Of a stretch of DNA of 64,000 nucleotides, positions 1-11,118 are shown piece by piece; within the stretch, counting starts at the first letter, position 1, and every line of letters begins with the position of its first letter. Location of the stretch: contig JAKTNV010000002.1 of NCBI GenBank assembly GCA_022747635.1, forward strand, positions 112,118,869-112,182,868. Reading direction: 5' to 3'. Both the position numbers and the translations under genes were made by a program. The notes beneath the pieces were generated by a model. The model made no database searches. It was given only the letters and a program-made list of their open reading frames with translations, and was not told the DNA's origin. This stretch comes from Hetaerina americana (lineage: Eukaryota > Arthropoda > Insecta > Odonata > Calopterygidae).

Positions 1-665
1 GTTGAATTTGAGCAGTGTCGCTTAGGGCTCGGTTATTTCTTACTGACGGCGAAACGGATGTTCATTTGTCCACTGTGAGATTTTTTATCATATTGCCTTT
101 TTGCTCGCTTAATTTTAACATGGAACATACTGTAATATAAAATAGAAGGATAATTTCATTCTTTGGGCAAACTTTTGAAAACTAAAGCATTAGCTATTTA
201 TTCAAGTTTTTTTTTGGAATTTACCGGTGCAACAATCTTTTCTCACGCTACATAATGTGAATTAATACCAGTTGAATAAAGAAAGAGTAGGAGACGAATA
301 GGTCAAGACAAAATGGAATGCGTAGGAGTAAAACTAGAAATAGGTTCAAGCTTGCAAAAACCCAGTTTTTTGTGTGTAATGATTATTATTTCACGTTGGA
401 CGCGGATAAATGTGGGTCCAGTGTTTCTATATTGATTACATGTGATATATAAGAATAGATCAGTATGAGATAAATGTATTTGCTGTTCATCATTAACGCA
501 AATAATTAGCGTTTTGAACGTTGTCAAGAAATACAAACTCCTTATGAATTCGCTGTTGCATGAATTTGTCGAATAACATTTTCGTTTTGATAGAATTGAC
601 TGTCAAACTTTGCCTCAAAGTTGAAAGGAAAAGCTTTCAAGAATTTCATTGTTTTTTCTTCAAAA
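1..665. other. AT-rich noncoding sequence
   Basis: I see no conserved coding segment, RNA gene or recognisable repeat here. The longest open frames are short and have no family resemblance. It is probably intronic or intergenic. Confidence 0.5.
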
Positions 666-820
666 ATGAGTTTTGATGAAATTGATGCTCCTTCGGTGAA
701 TGGTGGAGGAGAAAAGAGAAAGTTCGGAATTCGATCGAGTGAAATGAATCAGGCTCAGGGGTTTCGCCGTAAAAACCCATCTACGATGTAATGGATAACG
801 TGAAGAAGAAAAAAATGAAG
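666..820 (+). CDS. Candidate small exon or coding relic, unrecognised
   Basis: An ATG at 666 opens a 41-codon frame that begins MSFDEIDAPSVNGGG and ends FRRKNPSTM at a TAA (789-791). That stop overlaps a second ATG at 791. The second frame reads MDNVKKKKMK and runs without a stop into a consensus splice donor, AAG|GTAAGT, at 821. The composition is charged and looks like protein, unlike the surrounding AT-rich DNA. I do not recognise the family. It could be a first coding exon preceded by an upstream frame, an exon with a frameshift, or a retrogene fragment. The second frame ends in phase 0, as does the start of the ASPP exon at 47512, but nothing else links the two across 46.7 kb. Confidence 0.22.
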
Positions 821-829
821 GTAAGTAGA

Positions 830-1330
830 TATATATTTGGAAAGAGCAGGCAGGCTCGAAGCTTTCTAGATGTAGGTTTTTGGGGAAATATGGAGGTTTG
901 AGAATAAATAAGTGGATTGGGTAGAAAGGAAGGAAGTGGTTGGGATAGGGATGGGGCGGCGCCCGGGGGAATTCGCGGGGGGTGGGCGGGAGGGAGGGAG
1001 GAGGTGCTCGAGGGAGGGGAGTGTTGAAGGGGGTGTGGTACATGATGGGAGGGTGGATGTCGGGGGATGAAAGGGGACGGAGGGAGGACACATATCGTGG
1101 GACGAATTTCCATTTGCCTCTTGGGGGAGTGCTCCTGACGTCCCAGCGGAATTTGCGGATGGTATCGGGGTCCGTCCGAATCCCGTGTCTGCATACAAGA
1201 GCTCATGTTTTAATATACCAATACCCACTGCTGATAAAAATACTCGGGGGCTTATCATGCTTTTCCCCCGTATTTTTTTCCTTTCTGAATTATGAGAATA
1301 TGTTTGTCCCCAAGTCAAAAAATCTTAATT
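830..1330. other. Noncoding; G-rich strand-asymmetric tract
   Basis: Positions about 950-1090 are strongly purine/G-rich on the + strand (runs of GGAGG and GGGG). This produces long proline/serine-rich open frames on the - strand. I regard those frames as composition artefacts. No gene is supported. Confidence 0.5.
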
Positions 1331-1540
1331 TTAATGCAGCAATTTCAGAGTTTAAAAATAATTCGCCTTGACAGGGGTCCGAACCCTGATTATTTGATGT
1401 CCGGCCGAGTTCTCTAGTCAATTAAGCTAACACTGCGAGATTTTGAGAGTTTAAAAGAAACATCCTCGCTAGCTTAACTGGCTAAATTAATAAAATAAAA
1501 AACTTAACTGGCTTAGCTTAACTGGCTAAATTAACAGATA
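1331..1540 (-). repeat. tRNA-like palindromic repeat, copy A (truncated)
   Basis: A terminal sequence at 1331-1368 (AATTTCAGAGTTTAAAAATA and flanks) leads into a tRNA-like segment read on the - strand at 1364-1439. On that strand it has an A-box-like TTAGCTTAATTGA and a B-box-like GGGTTCGGACCCC, and ends with TCAAGGCG. The same tRNA-like 5' half then reappears on the + strand at 1470-1490 (CCTCGCTAGCTTAACTGGC), with a local duplication of AGCTTAACTGGCTAAATTAA at 1489-1535. The element therefore carries tRNA-like sequence in both orientations, as copies B (39755) and C (49085) do. The right terminus is missing. Confidence 0.65.
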
Positions 1541-1731
1541 AAACCACCCCTAATGTTTAAAGCCTAGTTTAAAGTGATTTCCGGAAACCTACTCCCGGCA
1601 ACTACCTTTTTCCGTGCTGCCACATGTCCTCATTTATTTCCTCACTTGTCGCAATCACAAGTACCCTTTTGTGTTCCAGGGAATGTTTAATATTATGGAA
1701 GATTAAAAAAAAACCATAAAAACATCGATCA

Positions 1732-2030
1732 ACCCGAAGGTCGGTTTAGTAGGTGATGGTGGAGTTCACCCAGTACTAAGCCCTATACGGCGTGTGAAAA
1801 TTCACACATTTGGGTAGGGGGACCAGTTCCTTTCCCTGTGCCGGTAATGGTTTCCCAGGAAGATCTGGTACCCGACAAAAACACATAGCTTGGGCGGAGC
1901 TGCAGGTGCCCAGAGACTTGCCGTCGATATTATTTTAATATTCTGGTATGGAAGTCCTGAGGACGATGGCGGAGTCAGCCGTCGAAGCGTTGATCGATGA
2001 TTACGTCACTCGGCTGGAAACCCAAGAGAG
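1732..2030 (+). repeat. Interspersed repeat family R2, copy 1
   Basis: This segment matches 41165-41415 almost throughout. Shared blocks include AACCCGAAGGTCGGTTT, a TACGGCGTG block, CAGTTCCTTT, TTCCCAGGAAGATCTGGTAC and GGAGCTGCAGGTGCCCAGAG. Partial copies lie at 45328-45435 and 46030-46110. The 3' part (1957-1990) contains CTGAGGACGATGGC, then GCC and GTCGAAG, resembling the motif in the palindromes at 5278 and elsewhere. No coding capacity is evident. It is likely a SINE or the 3' end of a retroelement, but I cannot assign a class. Confidence 0.7.
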
Positions 2031-4261
2031 AACTTATTTTATTCATAACTTTTCATATTTCATCTGAATTGATAGTTATCCCAAATTCTTGTGGGTAAAC
2101 TAGCTATCGTTATGGATAAAATTTTGTGGTAATTTCTCCAGTTATGCGCTTGAGACTATCGAGTATTTAATATTCATGTAGCGATCATGTCTGTTCATCG
2201 CAAATGCATCATCGGCGCCCGCTTGAAATGAGTCGTGGCATTTTGCTGATCCGTTGGGTCGTCGACAAAATTCATTTCATTTTTATATGTTTTCAACTTT
2301 TTTTACTGGCGTGATTGCTTTTTGCCTGGAGTATAATCGTATCGTTCAAAGTATTATACAAAGGGTAAACCATAGTTATGAGCCGTAGGATTGACTTGAT
2401 AGGTAGGTGCCAGCGAATGCCAATCTCTCATAAGGCGTACGTACTTTCATAATTGTCGCGGGTTCAGCGAATTTGTCACAACGCATACTGAAAGCAGAAG
2501 TTAAAAGCTCAAGCTCTCCGCTCCGATATATCACCTGGGGAACGGCATTGCCTCCTAGCGACACACCACAAGTAACAATAATAAGCCATAATAATTGCTT
2601 TGGTGTCATTGTTAAACTCGTGTGCCCTGGTTTCCATTCAAAGATCTTGAATGTAAAGTAAAAATGTCAAGTTCGCATTCTGTGTAATGCAGGCAAGTTA
2701 TGAACATTCATTTCCATCCACAGACTCCACTTGTGCAAATTAAAAGAGGATCTTTAGACTGACCTTTATCTTTGAGGAAGGAGTCTCTTGCACCAGAAAA
2801 GCCGTATAGTTTGGACGATGGTGGAAGTCAACGGGAATCAATCCCGGGCCATCCGACCACCTAGTTTTCACGGACCTATGAAAGCCTTCCAGGCGTGATA
2901 AATTACAGCCATTTGTCAGTTGAAGGGCGTCAACAATCGTATGTTAGCATCGCCGTTTACAACTGAAATGTCGATTTTTTTTACGTCGTGTATGATGCCT
3001 TTAATTATTTTCCCCCGGGAAAGTACTTCCAATGCCTGGCTGAAAAAATGGCTCTCGAGACTGAATTGTCCCTGGTTTCGCCAATATTGGACTCTGAGGC
3101 GAGTGATTAATTAAAATCGCGACATTATTTCCAGCCCTAGACACACTGCGGGCTATGATTTTTGTGTTTCAGCGGCCTTTTTTAGAATTCGTGCCTCTAT
3201 CACTCTTGTTTCAGCTCGTTGCAGACAGATGAAGCGACGCATAAATCACGTGACGCGGAGGGAGAGAGAGAGAGAGAGAGTGGACGCTCTTACAAATCAG
3301 ACGCAATAATCCATTTAACTGAGAAAAATAAAAACCTAAACATTTTCCCCTCTGCCACCCACTTATACAGACTATCACTCATTGTCCTCGTCGTGTTCTC
3401 ATTTGGGGCAAATTGTGCTCGCGATTGAAATAACGGCAAACAACTACCGCCGCTCAGGCAATCTATCCCATCCAATGTTTGAATATTTGATGAGCACTAA
3501 TCAGAAAAGATTGCTCTGGATAATGAACCGGTATTCGTCGTGGTTTTGAATGAGGATGTAGTGGAAAGTTACGCCATTGTAAAATGTCATTGTGTATGGG
3601 AAACGGAATAAAGTGTTCAAGCCTGATAATTGCGCGCTGTAAGAATTTTGTAATATTTTATTTTCGTCTTCATTTTTCATTTTGCAGAAACGAGGAAAAC
3701 AATTTCTTCCTTAATGAAGGTAGGGTGATTTTTCATGATGCGTTTAATTAAAATTAAATTAATTAAAATAATACTTTCGTTGTATTGTTTTGTGGTGATT
3801 TAGTTTAAAAAAAATCATTTTGAAATAATATTTTAGCGTAAAAATATCCTTATTTAACCTTGCGACTTATGGGAAAGTTTTATTATTTTAGATTCCTCAT
3901 TCCTTTCGTGGGACTGATTAAATAGTTCAGCTCTAAGTTTGAAAAACCACTCATTTTAGGACACTCGGATTATTTTTGAAATGCATTACTGTTCATGTGA
4001 TGGTAGAATCTCCTCTTCTTACTTTTCAGTTCTGCATAAACCTTTCTTTTCACGATGGAGGCCTGTTGTGTAAATGATTTTGGTTCAATTTTATTCCATT
4101 TTTTTTCATAACAAATGTATTAGATGTATTGACCCTTGTTTTGAATCAACTCTTCCTTCAGCATGTGTACAACTTTGCCCGTCAATGGATGCTATGTTTT
4201 ACTGAATATTTTTCCATTCTCCCTTCCTCTCTCATTTCCTCCCTCAGTACCCTGGTCCCCG
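2031..4261. other. Noncoding; includes a GA microsatellite and one weak ORF
   Basis: Mostly AT-rich sequence. A (GA)n tract lies at about 3258-3281. A - strand frame at 2376-2609 (77 aa) starts with a signal-peptide-like stretch (MTPKQLLWLIIVTCGVSLGG), but has no recognised domain, no homologous repeat in the window and no neighbouring exon. I give it little weight. Nothing else is supported. Confidence 0.45.
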
Positions 4262-4415
4262 TTTACGGGTGGTGAGCTTAACACCCCCCGCCACACGCCA
4301 CTGCGGCGGCTTTCGGGGTTTTATGTGGATGACGAAATCACACACCCTTCCCTCCTGGAGCTTGCACCCCCTGCCGAACACCTTTTTGATGGATCGCGGG
4401 GAATTATGCAGATGT
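4262..4415 (+). repeat. LINE 3'-end hairpin repeats, two adjacent copies
   Basis: Two related 3'-terminal hairpins lie side by side. The first (4285-4330) reads ACCCCCCGCCACACGCC, then GGCGGCTTTCGGGG, followed by TATGTGGATG. The second (4362-4412) reads CACCCCCTGCCGAACACC, TTTTTGATGGATCGCGGGG and then GCAGATG. The CTTCCCTCCTGGAGCTTGCA lead-in is shared with the copy at 7645. These match the terminal structure of the LINE at 9055-9850. Confidence 0.65.
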
Positions 4416-5277
4416 GTAGGAATTAACTTTGTAAATCGTTGTCATCGGGGAGGAATATTTGAATTCCAAGAATTTTTGCAGTGGAAAATAATATTGGCCA
4501 GGTGATGCAATGAATTGTTCTTTTTTTTTACTGCCAAGTCGCGTATTGATAATATTTGTAAATGATTGAAGCGCATGTAGTTTTGCAGTATTGGGAAATG
4601 TTAAAAGCCTTATGAACATCGTTGAAGATTCAATCGGGCAGTGAAAATCTACTCTTACGGGTTGATAAACATTATCTTTAGCTTGCTTTCTGAAAGTAAG
4701 AACACAGGATTTGTATCACGGTGCCTATTCTCGTTTTTGCGTTTCGTTCGCACCGCGCCGCTCCGTTGTTTAATATGTCGTGTATCCCACCTTGGGCTCC
4801 TGCTCCTTCCTCGTTCTCCCATCTCAAGGTGCTCAAGCCTCGTGAGTCACGAATACTCTCTGCATATTCGGCCGCCTTCTTGTCTCTGCACTCGCTCCAA
4901 TCGGTTGTGCATCCATCCCTCTTCCAACGGTTTACAATGCACCGTCCAAGAGTACGGTGTTAGTTCCTTCGCCAGTACGCTTTCGCATGTCACGCTGTGC
5001 TGTTGACACAAATGATGAGAGGAAATTCAAATGATATTTTGTATAAATGGAGTCGCATGTAAAACGACTTGAATTTGGGCGTCGTTCGACATCGTTCTGT
5101 TTGCGAAGCCCAACGCGGCGAAGCACTTTCTCCTTTTGCTTGCTTGCCGTATTTTGATTATATCATCAGGGCACGATAGTCCAAAATGCATGAAAGGCTT
5201 TTCGTATCATTTTAAGACAGACAGAAAAATTTGTCTTCCGAATCCTTTACTCGTAAAATATAACCGTAGTTGTAATC
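4416..5277. other. Noncoding
   Basis: No conserved coding, RNA or repeat feature is recognised. Pyrimidine-rich open frames around 4720-5000 show no family resemblance. Confidence 0.45.
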
Positions 5278-5441
5278 GGAAAAGAAAATACTTTGTTCTT
5301 CCACATATATATTATTATGTACGACCTAGTTTTCGAATTACAACTGATAAGTTTGCGTTTGACCTGATGATGACTTCGCAAGTCGAAACCTAGGTCGTGA
5401 ATAATAAAATAAATGTGGAAGAACAAAGTATTTTCTTTTCC
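5278..5441. repeat. Palindromic element P1 (inverted repeat, about 58-nt arms)
   Basis: The left arm (5278-5335) begins GGAAAAGAAAATACTTTGTT. The right arm (5384-5441) is close to its reverse complement and ends AACAAAGTATTTTCTTTTCC. The spacer of about 48 nt carries the hammerhead-like core described separately. The arms differ by only a few substitutions and small indels, so the element could fold into a long hairpin. It has no open frame of note and is probably non-autonomous. Confidence 0.8.
5357..5402 (+). ncRNA. Hammerhead-ribozyme-like core inside P1
   Basis: In order, the sequence shows CTGATGA (5364-5370), one extra T, a perfect 5-bp stem GACTT/AAGTC closed by CGC (5372-5384), GAAA (5385-5388), CC-TA-GG as a minimal stem III, then TC (5395-5396) where cleavage would fall. 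The base before CTGATGA (C) and the base after TC (G) can pair, as can the next pair (A-T), which fits a stem I with an internal mismatch. This follows the type I hammerhead layout known from Penelope-like and other retroelements. The inserted T after CTGATGA departs from the consensus, so catalytic activity is unproven. Confidence 0.4.
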
Positions 5442-5471
5442 AAATATGAATCGCTTCCACAACGTGACGCC

Positions 5472-6210
5472 TCAAACCATTCTATTCGTAGATGTGGTAT
5501 AATTTAATTTCGAAATGCTAACATCATCATGATCAGTATTTCGGTCCTGAGATTGGTACACTGAAGCCCTCCATTCTTCCCTATTCAATGTTAATTCCCT
5601 CACCCTCCCCTGATCGGTTCCCTGTTTTATGTCCTTCTTAATTTTCCCTATGTACTTGTCTCTTGGCCTTCCTCGCGGGATCTTTCCTTCTATTATGTTT
5701 CTAACTAATCCATTGTGCCTCCAGGTATGTCCAATCCATCTATTTCTTCTTTGCCGTAGATCTCCCCATATGGTCCTTTCCTCTTCTGCTCTTCTATATA
5801 CTTCATCGTTTCTCTCTTTGTCTGTCCATTTAATCTTCGGCATTCTCCTCCAGCACCATGTTTCAAATGCTTCTATTCTTCGTCGGTCCACTTTTCCTAT
5901 ATTCCATGTATCCGATCCGTGGAGTGTCATGCTCCGCACGAACGTTTTGACGAACGGCTTCCTTATTTACTTATATCCTTTGAACATAGTAGTTGCCTCT
6001 TCTCTATGGACGCTTTCTTTGCTTGGGCTATCCTTTGCTTGAAGTCGGTCGAGCTTCTTTCATCCCGAATCTTATACTGCTCCTCAAGTAGATGAAGGAT
6101 TCCGCTAGCTCTAGTTTCACTCCTCGAATTGTGACATCTGCATTCAGCTTCTCTCTTCCACACACGCGAGGATTTTCCTTTTCTTCTTGTTATATTCCCG
6201 AAGTACTTGA
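5472..6210 (-). pseudogene. Non-LTR retrotransposon reverse transcriptase C-terminus (broken)
   Basis: The - strand encodes the familiar C-terminal block of an arthropod endonuclease/reverse-transcriptase LINE. Seen from upstream to downstream: KQRIAQAKKASIEKRQLL, a site near 5940-5970 where the frame changes, LHGSDTWNIGKVDRRRIEAF, WCWRRMPKIKWTDKERNDEV, RRNRWIGHTWRHNGLVRNII, EGKIPRGRPRDKYIGKIKKD and LNREEWRA. Another frame at about 6075-6130 gives VTIRGVKLELAESFIYL, so the upstream part is also frame-broken. Catalytic palm motifs are absent because the copy is 5'-truncated. It cannot encode an active enzyme. Confidence 0.92.
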
Positions 6211-7296
6211 GATAACAATTATGTAACAGCAATAATGCGTCCCTCAGCCCCAAAAACCTTTATCACGTTAATTGAGAGGGATTAATGAATCAACGCCGTT
6301 GTTTCCCTTAAACTTCGGGTAATAATTTAGCTATGAAGTAATTAATGTCATCATTTGCCGTTGGCAAATTGCCGTCATAATTCCTAGGAATATACGCGGC
6401 TACTTTTCTACGGCGTGGGGCGACCGACTCACTTCCTCTTTATACGCCGCGGTCATTTTCTCGCCGAGGAAATGTTTAAGGATTTGGTTAATGATGATTG
6501 ATACTTCGCTTTGATATCAAAGAAGAAACTTTTTAATTTCTCTACCAGAGGACAATGGTCTGAGCGCATTCAGAGAATCTCAAATCGTATATCTTTTACG
6601 CCCCGAGTGTTCTTATTTCCTTTTATTATATTGAAATTACACCAAAGTTTACATTTTACCGTCATTTCACAGGGAACTATTCACCTGTAGCATTTTAAAT
6701 ATGTGATTTTCCTAAAATTGATATGAAGTCGTATTACCCTGAAGGGTGTTTGGGGTCGTGCTAGTCAGGGTTTAGAAGTGTATCCGGGCTATGTCCCTGG
6801 TCTCATCAGAACCCTAGTCCTCGGCGATAGACTATGGCTAATAATATAACGGTAATCTGGAGGTCGGAGTTCATCCCCATTCAATCTTCACTTTTCCCGA
6901 TCAATGGTCCCACGTTTGTTTTCCACTCTTATCGCAGTGCTCCAGCTTTGGAGTCATTCCCTTTGCCTCCGGGGATTCCAGTTGTCCCTCCGTATCTCGT
7001 CTTATCCGGACTGATAAGCCCGGGTACGTCGCGGATGGCCATTTCCGTGGGTCGTGCTCAGATATATGAGAATGGCCGTCCCTTCCCTCCCCCCCCTCCC
7101 ACGCCCTCGGCCAATCCTATCCAGCCACCCCCTTCGCACCTATTGATGAAGTCGCCCGCCCACGCACGCCATTCAATCGCCTCTCCCGCTTTCGATTCCC
7201 ACCCACATCCTTTGGGGATGCGCCAATTTCTATTTCCTTCTTTTCGACAATCGATACAGAGAAGACTTCGAGGTCATGGCGATATGTGCAGTCGAC
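6211..7296. other. Noncoding
   Basis: No recognised gene or repeat. A 176-residue + strand frame at 6834-7364 is proline-rich and composition-driven. It overlaps a repeat at its end and has no family resemblance. Confidence 0.45.
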
Positions 7297-7465
7297 ATCG
7301 ACATAAATGCCCCGTGATCGACCAGAGCAGCGAGGGGTGGGAACAGCACCCGGGCGTGATGTGATCTGATATGGGAGAGGAAAAAAGAAACAAAAATTCA
7401 TTAAAAAACTATCTAATGACGTGCACATTCGTATGCATGCTGGAGGAAGACTTAATTAAAAACAT
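7297..7465 (-). repeat. LINE 3'-end repeat (subtype B)
   Basis: The sequence opens CGACATAAATGCCCCGTGATCGACC. It matches 57975-58170 along its length, including the distal block ATTCGTATGCATGCTGGAGG and GAAGACTTAATT. The hairpin part is decayed. By analogy with 9055-9850 this is the 3' end of a LINE lying on the - strand. Confidence 0.65.
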
Positions 7466-7611
7466 GGAAAAATAATAACTACTAAATTAGTTATTAAATA
7501 TTCGGAAAAAGGGAATAAAATGGACCAAAACCATCTGTACGACAGGCCTCCATCTTAACCAAACGGGTCATGAAGAATTGGAACGTAAGAAGGGGAAATT
7601 CTAAGATCACA

Positions 7612-7730
7612 CACCCGTGCCTGCCACTTTTTCGATCTTCCCTTATTATCTACCCTTCCCACCTAGCGCTTGCACCCCCTGCCACATACCTTTTTGGTGG
7701 ATCGCGGGGATATTAGTGTCGATGTCGAAC
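7612..7730 (+). repeat. LINE 3'-end hairpin repeat (subtype B)
   Basis: Reads CTTGCACCCCCTGCCACATA, then CCTTTTTGGTGGATCGCGGGG, then a GTCGATGTC tail. This is the reverse complement of the end of 57975-58170 and is closely similar to 4345-4412. Stem bases CCACATACC / GGTGG and CCCC / GGGG can pair. Confidence 0.65.
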
Positions 7731-9054
7731 TCACACTCTCCGCCCCTTAAGTCACGAATAGGGAATGTGACGCACCGTCGTATGCGGTGGACGGCGTGAG
7801 CTGTCCCCCGTCCCCACTGAGAGATATGGGAGATGAACGGAAAGGCTTGCAAACACTACAAAGCAGGACGGGAAATATCATGATGCAATATTGCATCTTT
7901 AGCAGTGATGTTGAAAATGTATTATCACCCCATCGTACATCGGTAGGATAGATCAGGTAAATAAAATTAGAGAGATTGAGTGTAGAACGGATAGATTTAA
8001 CTTGTTATTTTTCCCACGAACGATAAGGGATTAGAATAAGACTCTCCGAAGGCGGAAGAGGGAAAAATATTCGGGTGAGAATTAGTCTGGTGTATATTCA
8101 CCCCCTGCCACACACCTTAGCGGTTGCTTGCAGGGCACTAAAATAAATAAATAAAAATAAATTTGTGTGAAAACAACGAAGAAGAGTAGGCGTCTGTTAT
8201 ATCGGCGATAAATGCTTATCTGCAATATCGTCGCGGTGTGGAACGAGTCGGAAATGTCGTCATCCGTTTGGTTCGTTTGCGTTCGCCCATGTGCGTGTGT
8301 GTGTGGAGGCCAGTTGAAACGCATGGGCGCCCGGAAGAGTCGGGCTTTTGTCTCTTCTCCCGTTCGTTTCAGATTGTTGCGTGGGCCAAAAGGTAATCGC
8401 GATGTGGGGATAATCTATCCCCCAGGATTCCCTTCGAATCCCTCCAGCCTTCGTACCGAAATATCCCAAAGTGATCTCGTCCGCGCCTCAAAGACACTTG
8501 GAGTTAGGTGGTGTTGCGACACCAGCCGAGTAAAAAGGAAATATTTAAACAGTTACTCTGTTGAGGTTGTTTGTCGGTGCAATTCCAGAATGTCTTTTTC
8601 ATCTTAAATCAAAATAAGATGTAAGCACGAAGCTAAAATGCGTGTCACGCCAAGTGCACGTCACCGTTCCAAATGTTTGCATAACGCAAGGAATCAGCAT
8701 GTGTGTTTCTGCAGGAGTGACTTTATGGAATCTATTCTTGATGAATAGTAGTCCTAAAAGATTAAACTGTGCCCTCGCTCTCTCTCTCTTAGCCAAGCTT
8801 CTCCTCGAAGTGATTTCAACCCGGAGTCCACGCACTTCGCAAAGCACAGGGATGGTCGGTCGCCTTGGGACACTCGCGAGACGTCGCGAACAGTCTCCGT
8901 TGTGAGGATGGCCTAGTCCACGAATGTCTGCAGACGGGCCTCCACCCCTATTTGCCTTTCTCTGTCTCGGCCCCGCCCCCTTCCTGCTCCTGTCTCTCAT
9001 TGGTCCTCACGCACCCAATTGGGCCTCTTCCTCTCCTTTTTTTCTTGATGATTT
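7731..9054. other. Noncoding, with one short LINE-end hairpin
   Basis: A short hairpin remnant lies at 8097-8137 (CACCCCCTGCCACACACC, then GGTTGCTTGCAGGG), followed by an A-rich AAATAAATAAATA stretch. The rest shows no supported gene. Proline-, serine- and arginine-rich frames here look composition-driven. Confidence 0.45.
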
Positions 9055-10110
9055 ATGTACATCTACCCCTGCACAATTACCCGCAAGGGCGTGTGGTGGG
9101 GGGTGTAAGGTCGCAAGCCATGTATGTGCAATCCCAATCTTTGCAACTCCATACAAATATTAGTTTGATGATACACTCGAAAAATGTTAATCACACGAAA
9201 GAAAGTACTGTCATGCTTCACTGTAGTTTTTGCTCAAATATATTCATATTCATAGAGTATCTTCTCTGACCTCCCAATCCTAATGTGTAATGTTTTCCTA
9301 GTAAAAAAAGTATTTACTTGCGACGATATTACATAACCGAATACATATATTCAAATCATGCTGTAGAACTGTTAAAAACATGGGCCTATGATATGAACAG
9401 AATAACATGCAGGATATCGTCAAAATATATTCACTACCAACTCTAATTATCTCCTACGCGAATGCTGTCTTATCTATTTTGATCTCTAATGGTACGAGGA
9501 AAAAACGAGGTTTTAAATCCATTCGTTTAACTATCTGTGTCCCTGAATATACGTTGGTGTACCAATCTACCATAGTAAGTCGGGGCCTGTAGTATGTCTT
9601 TGACATCCTCAGATAAGTAATCAGCCTCAAATTTACGCAGTAAATTTAATCTGTATTAAAACCTACGGTCAATTAGTGGCTCCCATCCTAATTCTTCGAA
9701 TATTGTCGTGCTGACACTGCTACCTTTTTCATCGCAACTTTTCACGAACCTAGTGTCTCTACGTTGCACTCGATCTAGTTCCAAAACTAAGCGTACCTTG
9801 TGAGGATTCCATATCCTTTAAGCGTACTCAAGGTGGGGGGGGCCTAACTAACGTTGAAATAGCGTAACTCCTTGACCCCCTGCTCACCGTCGCGTGACTC
9901 CGCTGCAGTCACTCTTGCGGCGTATCCCAGAGTGTGTTTGCGTTCGTTTGATTTTGGCTCGACTTGAGTTCGTTGCATCACATAAAATGGTGAACGCGGC
10001 ATCAATGAATGCACTCGATCTAGTCCCAGACTCAACCCTATCTCATGAGGATGCCATACACCCGCAGCTTAGTCGAATGTTAGGCCTTCATGAAACAAAA
10101 TACTTAACCG
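9055..10110 (-). pseudogene. Jockey/CR1-like LINE: RT C-terminus plus 3' UTR and terminal hairpin
   Basis: On the - strand, about 9845-9640 reads LELDRVQRRDTRFV, then SSVSTTIFEELGWEPLIDRR. This is the conserved motif near the C-terminus of many non-LTR reverse transcriptases (RVQRRAARFV ... LGWESLEERR). Downstream, 9600-9430 is frame-broken, and about 9420-9060 forms a 3' UTR homologous to 16041-16310 (for example AAATATTAGTTTGATGATAC). The 3' end is a hairpin (CACCCCCCACCACACGCCC ... GGGG) and a GTAGATGTA tail at about 9056-9066. A second fragment of the same motif lies at about 10010-10110, so there are probably two insertions or a rearrangement. Confidence 0.8.
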
Positions 10111-11118
10111 GTGGACCTTAGTTGCCAAGACTCCCCCTTAATTCGAAACAAAATCATTTCCTATAAATCGAGACGATATATCGGCGTCCCGAGAATTGAA
10201 AGGGAGAGGATCCTGTGGGATGGGAGCGGTCGATGAACTGTTTCTTGGAGATAAAGATGAGTGTGGAATTGAGGAAGTGCAGGGAGGAGTGGCTAATAGA
10301 CAAACGACGGGAGCATTGGCCACCTTTCGGTCGTGTAGCACGCGATAAGGAAGGCAAACCAAAGGGTGCATGTGTATGTGCGCACGGTAAACATTTTATG
10401 ATGCTTCGTCGTCGTTGCTGAGCACGTAGCGAAAGGAATGTCGTCAGCTTTGAAATTAACGCTTTTTTGGAGTGGGAATCGCTCTTATTACTCGCCTTGT
10501 TTGGTTCATCACATGGAAGTAATCATGGAAAACGATTCCACTTATCTTCATTTAACTTATCGTGTTAGATTCGTGCTTTCGCAAATGTTGTCTCTGTGAA
10601 TGCTAATTCATATTATATTTCTCCGCATCTACGCCATTTCGGTTGTTTTTAATGCAAAAAGTGTTCAAATTGTAGTTGATAAATTTCCTGTAAATCTCTG
10701 AGTGTTTTAATTTGGTGCCATCGGCCTCGACTTTACGGTAACTTCGGGGTCATCACATAAACATGAAAAGGAAAACTTACGCCTAAGACACCCTGTCCCA
10801 GGGTTATGCTAGGAGAGGAGTTTGAGGGGGCATGAGGGGGTAAGATGGCGTTGGACTAGATGTCGCAATGTGTCGTTTGGTCCTGCCTTTGTTTGTAATT
10901 AGCGGGACGGAGATAAACAACTGAAGCGGATGGGGCGGAAATGTCAAGTGACGTCTAAATGGAGGGAAATCGGTCGGAGGGGGCGGTATTCATTTGTTAG
11001 GGTATGATTCCTTGTGTAATTACAGATAGAAATCACACAGCGTAATGCCCGGAAGTTTTAATTTGACTAATATTGAACCAATAAGTGATCACGCATCACC
11101 GGGATTGCGGGGAAATAC
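10111..11118. other. Noncoding
   Basis: No supported gene, RNA or repeat was seen. Confidence 0.45.

Noticed and set aside
660..1371. Proline/serine-rich frames over G- or C-rich DNA (also 6834-7364, 13059-13301, 19173-19697, 30362-30975, 47568-47816 on the - strand, 58790-59304)
   Set aside because: Biased composition keeps stops rare. No domain, splice context or recognised family was seen, and some simply shadow the ASPP exon.
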